Assembly (NCBI GenBank): GCA_019775845.1
Contig: JADQAV010000017.1
Coordinates: 1 to 64,000, forward strand
Source of the DNA: Myrmaecium sp. VS I D KN 1
Lineage: Eukaryota; Ascomycota; Dothideomycetes; Valsariales; Valsariaceae
Direction of reading: 5' to 3'
Length of the DNA stretch: 64,000 nucleotides
The position numbers were made by a program, and so were the translations under genes. Under the pieces are notes generated by a model. That model was given only the letters and a program-made list of their open reading frames with translations. It had not been told where the DNA came from and ran no database searches. Of the stretch, positions 62,592 through 64,000 are shown one piece after another. The number at the start of each line of letters is the position of its first letter. Position 1 is the stretch's first letter.

Positions 62592-64000
62592 ATTTCTGAA
62601 GGTGCGATATATCTGTCCAGATAAAAACGGTGCTTAAGGGGGTCAGCCGACGACGAATGTGTATGCGGAGAGATTTAGTTGAGTGGGTGTGAAGTCGGGG
62701 TGGGATGAAGACGACGTGGAAAATCTTAGGGCGACTGAACGTTGTAGGGGGAGAGCAGATATTGTGAGTTGTCGGTGAGATTCTCCTACCCGCGCTAAGC
62801 CACGAGTTCTACCACGTATGCCTTTTATGAGCCTGACTAGTGTGGAACAAACATCAAGATATCCATTTTATTCACCTATTTAATGACTTATTTGGAAATA
62901 TTGCGCGGTGCTGTTTTGGTTCATCATAGATCTCTATACGTTCGAGGTATATACACATGCAGTATGCCGTGAATCTGATCTGCACTTAGGTTGGTCTCGT
63001 CCACAACTTCCGCTGCACACACCAACCGCAGTCCCCTTACCAACCACCAAGCCTAGTTAACAGAGCATGGATCATTCCACACTACAGCTATGCCATCGTT
63101 GTGTCGCCGTTGCCATAAAGTTAGGAGACAGCCTCGTTCAATCCTTCTCGCTTATTTTGAGCAGCCAACCATTGCTGGACACCAAACCCGGTGGATCCAA
63201 GGAATGTTCCACCAAAAGCCGCTTATCGGAGGTACATCACCCTATTCCAGTGGAAGCTACTGTAGGGTCAAGCTTCCAGTATTGACATCTGTAGCAAACC
63301 TTCAATGCCCCCAGAGAGGTTCTTGCTTGTAGCGAAGTTTTACAGTCAAATATCCCACGTCAGTAGAGATCGATTTGTCACCCCAACAACTGAAGGTGCC
63401 GTCAAGGCGTAACGAAAAGAAGAATGACCTTCAAACGGGGGATCTTCAATTGATATAATTTCAGAGCCTCCTGGTATTCAAGAGAAAATCCCTGAGAAGC
63501 AGTCTTCTTATAGCATTGGCAGACAGGCTCTCCACGGTAATAAATGACCGAGTGGATCTTTGCCAATACAAGACTCTGGTATGATGTGTTGTTTCGTGGA
63601 TACCCGGATTACCCACCTGCAGCCAGCGGCCGGAAAGTGACCAGGTGATACATCTTAGGACAAACAAGATAAGATAGAAAGCTTCGAACGGGAGCGACTG
63701 ATGCATCCCCAAATACCTCAGAGATGAGTTGTTATGATCCAGAAGTAGCTGCACCGGACAGAGATACAGTGCAACGTTTACTTATCCGACAGCACCATGG
63801 AGAAACCTACCGTACCACCATGTGAACTGTCCTCTGAGCTAAGATAGGCTTGACGACGACTGCTTCCCGTGCAAACAGAGGGAGCCATCACACTGACCCT
63901 TGCTAGTCATTCTTGAGTCTCGCCTTGTGCCGAAGGTGTATGGGATGATTCAATGCATCCGTGGAAAGGTTCAAATACATGGCGATATTGCATGGTACTG
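62592..64000. other. intergenic region to right edge, no gene seen
   Basis: Only short frames (up to 97 codons) without features. The first 200 bp are presumably the promoter of the Myb-like gene. A gene beginning beyond the edge cannot be excluded. Confidence 0.4.

Noticed and set aside
1-64000. tRNA, rRNA or CRISPR arrays
   Set aside because: Scanning for B-box-like GGTTCGA and for regular spaced repeats gave only matches inside protein-coding genes or simple repeats.

Overview
The window is nuclear DNA of a filamentous ascomycete (Pezizomycotina type). The genes are monocistronic and lie on both strands. They carry short introns (about 48-215 nt) with GTAAGT/GTATGT-like donors and CTAAC-type branch sites. 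Gene content is typically fungal: a STE3 pheromone receptor, an HXT-type sugar transporter, a TCO89-like TORC1 subunit, F-box proteins and mitochondrial ArgJ. Intergenic DNA holds microsatellites and two small terminal-inverted-repeat elements, one with transitions and an AT-rich core that look like repeat-induced point mutation (RIP). I cannot name the species.

Layout. 1-1563 (-): 3' part missing, TCO89-like TORC1 protein. 2260-2764: TA-flanked MITE. 3798-5099 (-): unrecognised protein. 6237-7802 (-): PIG-P/Gpi19. 8193-9926 (-): WDR70-like WD40 protein. 10100-10321: second MITE-like element. 10764-13373 (-): seven-exon CaMKK/Ssp1-type kinase. 14193-14845 (+): TRAPP subunit Bet5. 15614-17210 (-) and 17690-19754 (+): Ltv1 and Lsg1, head to head. 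20290-21941 (+): acyl-CoA dehydrogenase ending in SKL. 22054-23385 (-): FMN-dependent 2-hydroxyacid oxidase. 24513-26600 (-): membrane-anchored coiled-coil protein, followed by a small membrane ORF. 27903-28741 (-) and 29632-31234 (+): Ubc1-type E2 and proteasome ATPase Rpt2, head to head. 31794-32582 (-): small secretory/membrane protein. 32583-35320: gene-poor, with a tandem duplication. 35321-36525 (+): orphan gene. 37219-38560 (-): STE3 receptor. 39609-41053 (+): conserved fungal membrane protein. 41403-42595 (+): HSL-type alpha/beta hydrolase. 43280-45235 (-): F-box protein with an apparent frameshift. 46082-47561 (-): ArgJ. 48169-49770 (-): second F-box protein. 50579-51531 (-): Myb-like protein with a ladder of SUMO consensus motifs. 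51532-55248: long gene-free stretch in front of the hexose transporter (55249-56868, +). 58269-59824, 60555-61250 and 61996-62591 (all -): three more small Myb/SANT-like proteins.

Themes. Two head-to-head pairs join genes of one process: 40S and 60S late maturation (LTV1/LSG1), and ubiquitin conjugation with the proteasome (UBC1/RPT2). The right third holds four related Myb-like genes. Three share an early phase-0 intron position and three have acidic tails with Val-Lys-x-Glu type SUMO acceptor motifs. This dispersed mini-family is the most novel-looking content here. Gene models were assembled by hand from splice signals and family similarity; no RNA evidence or database search was available.
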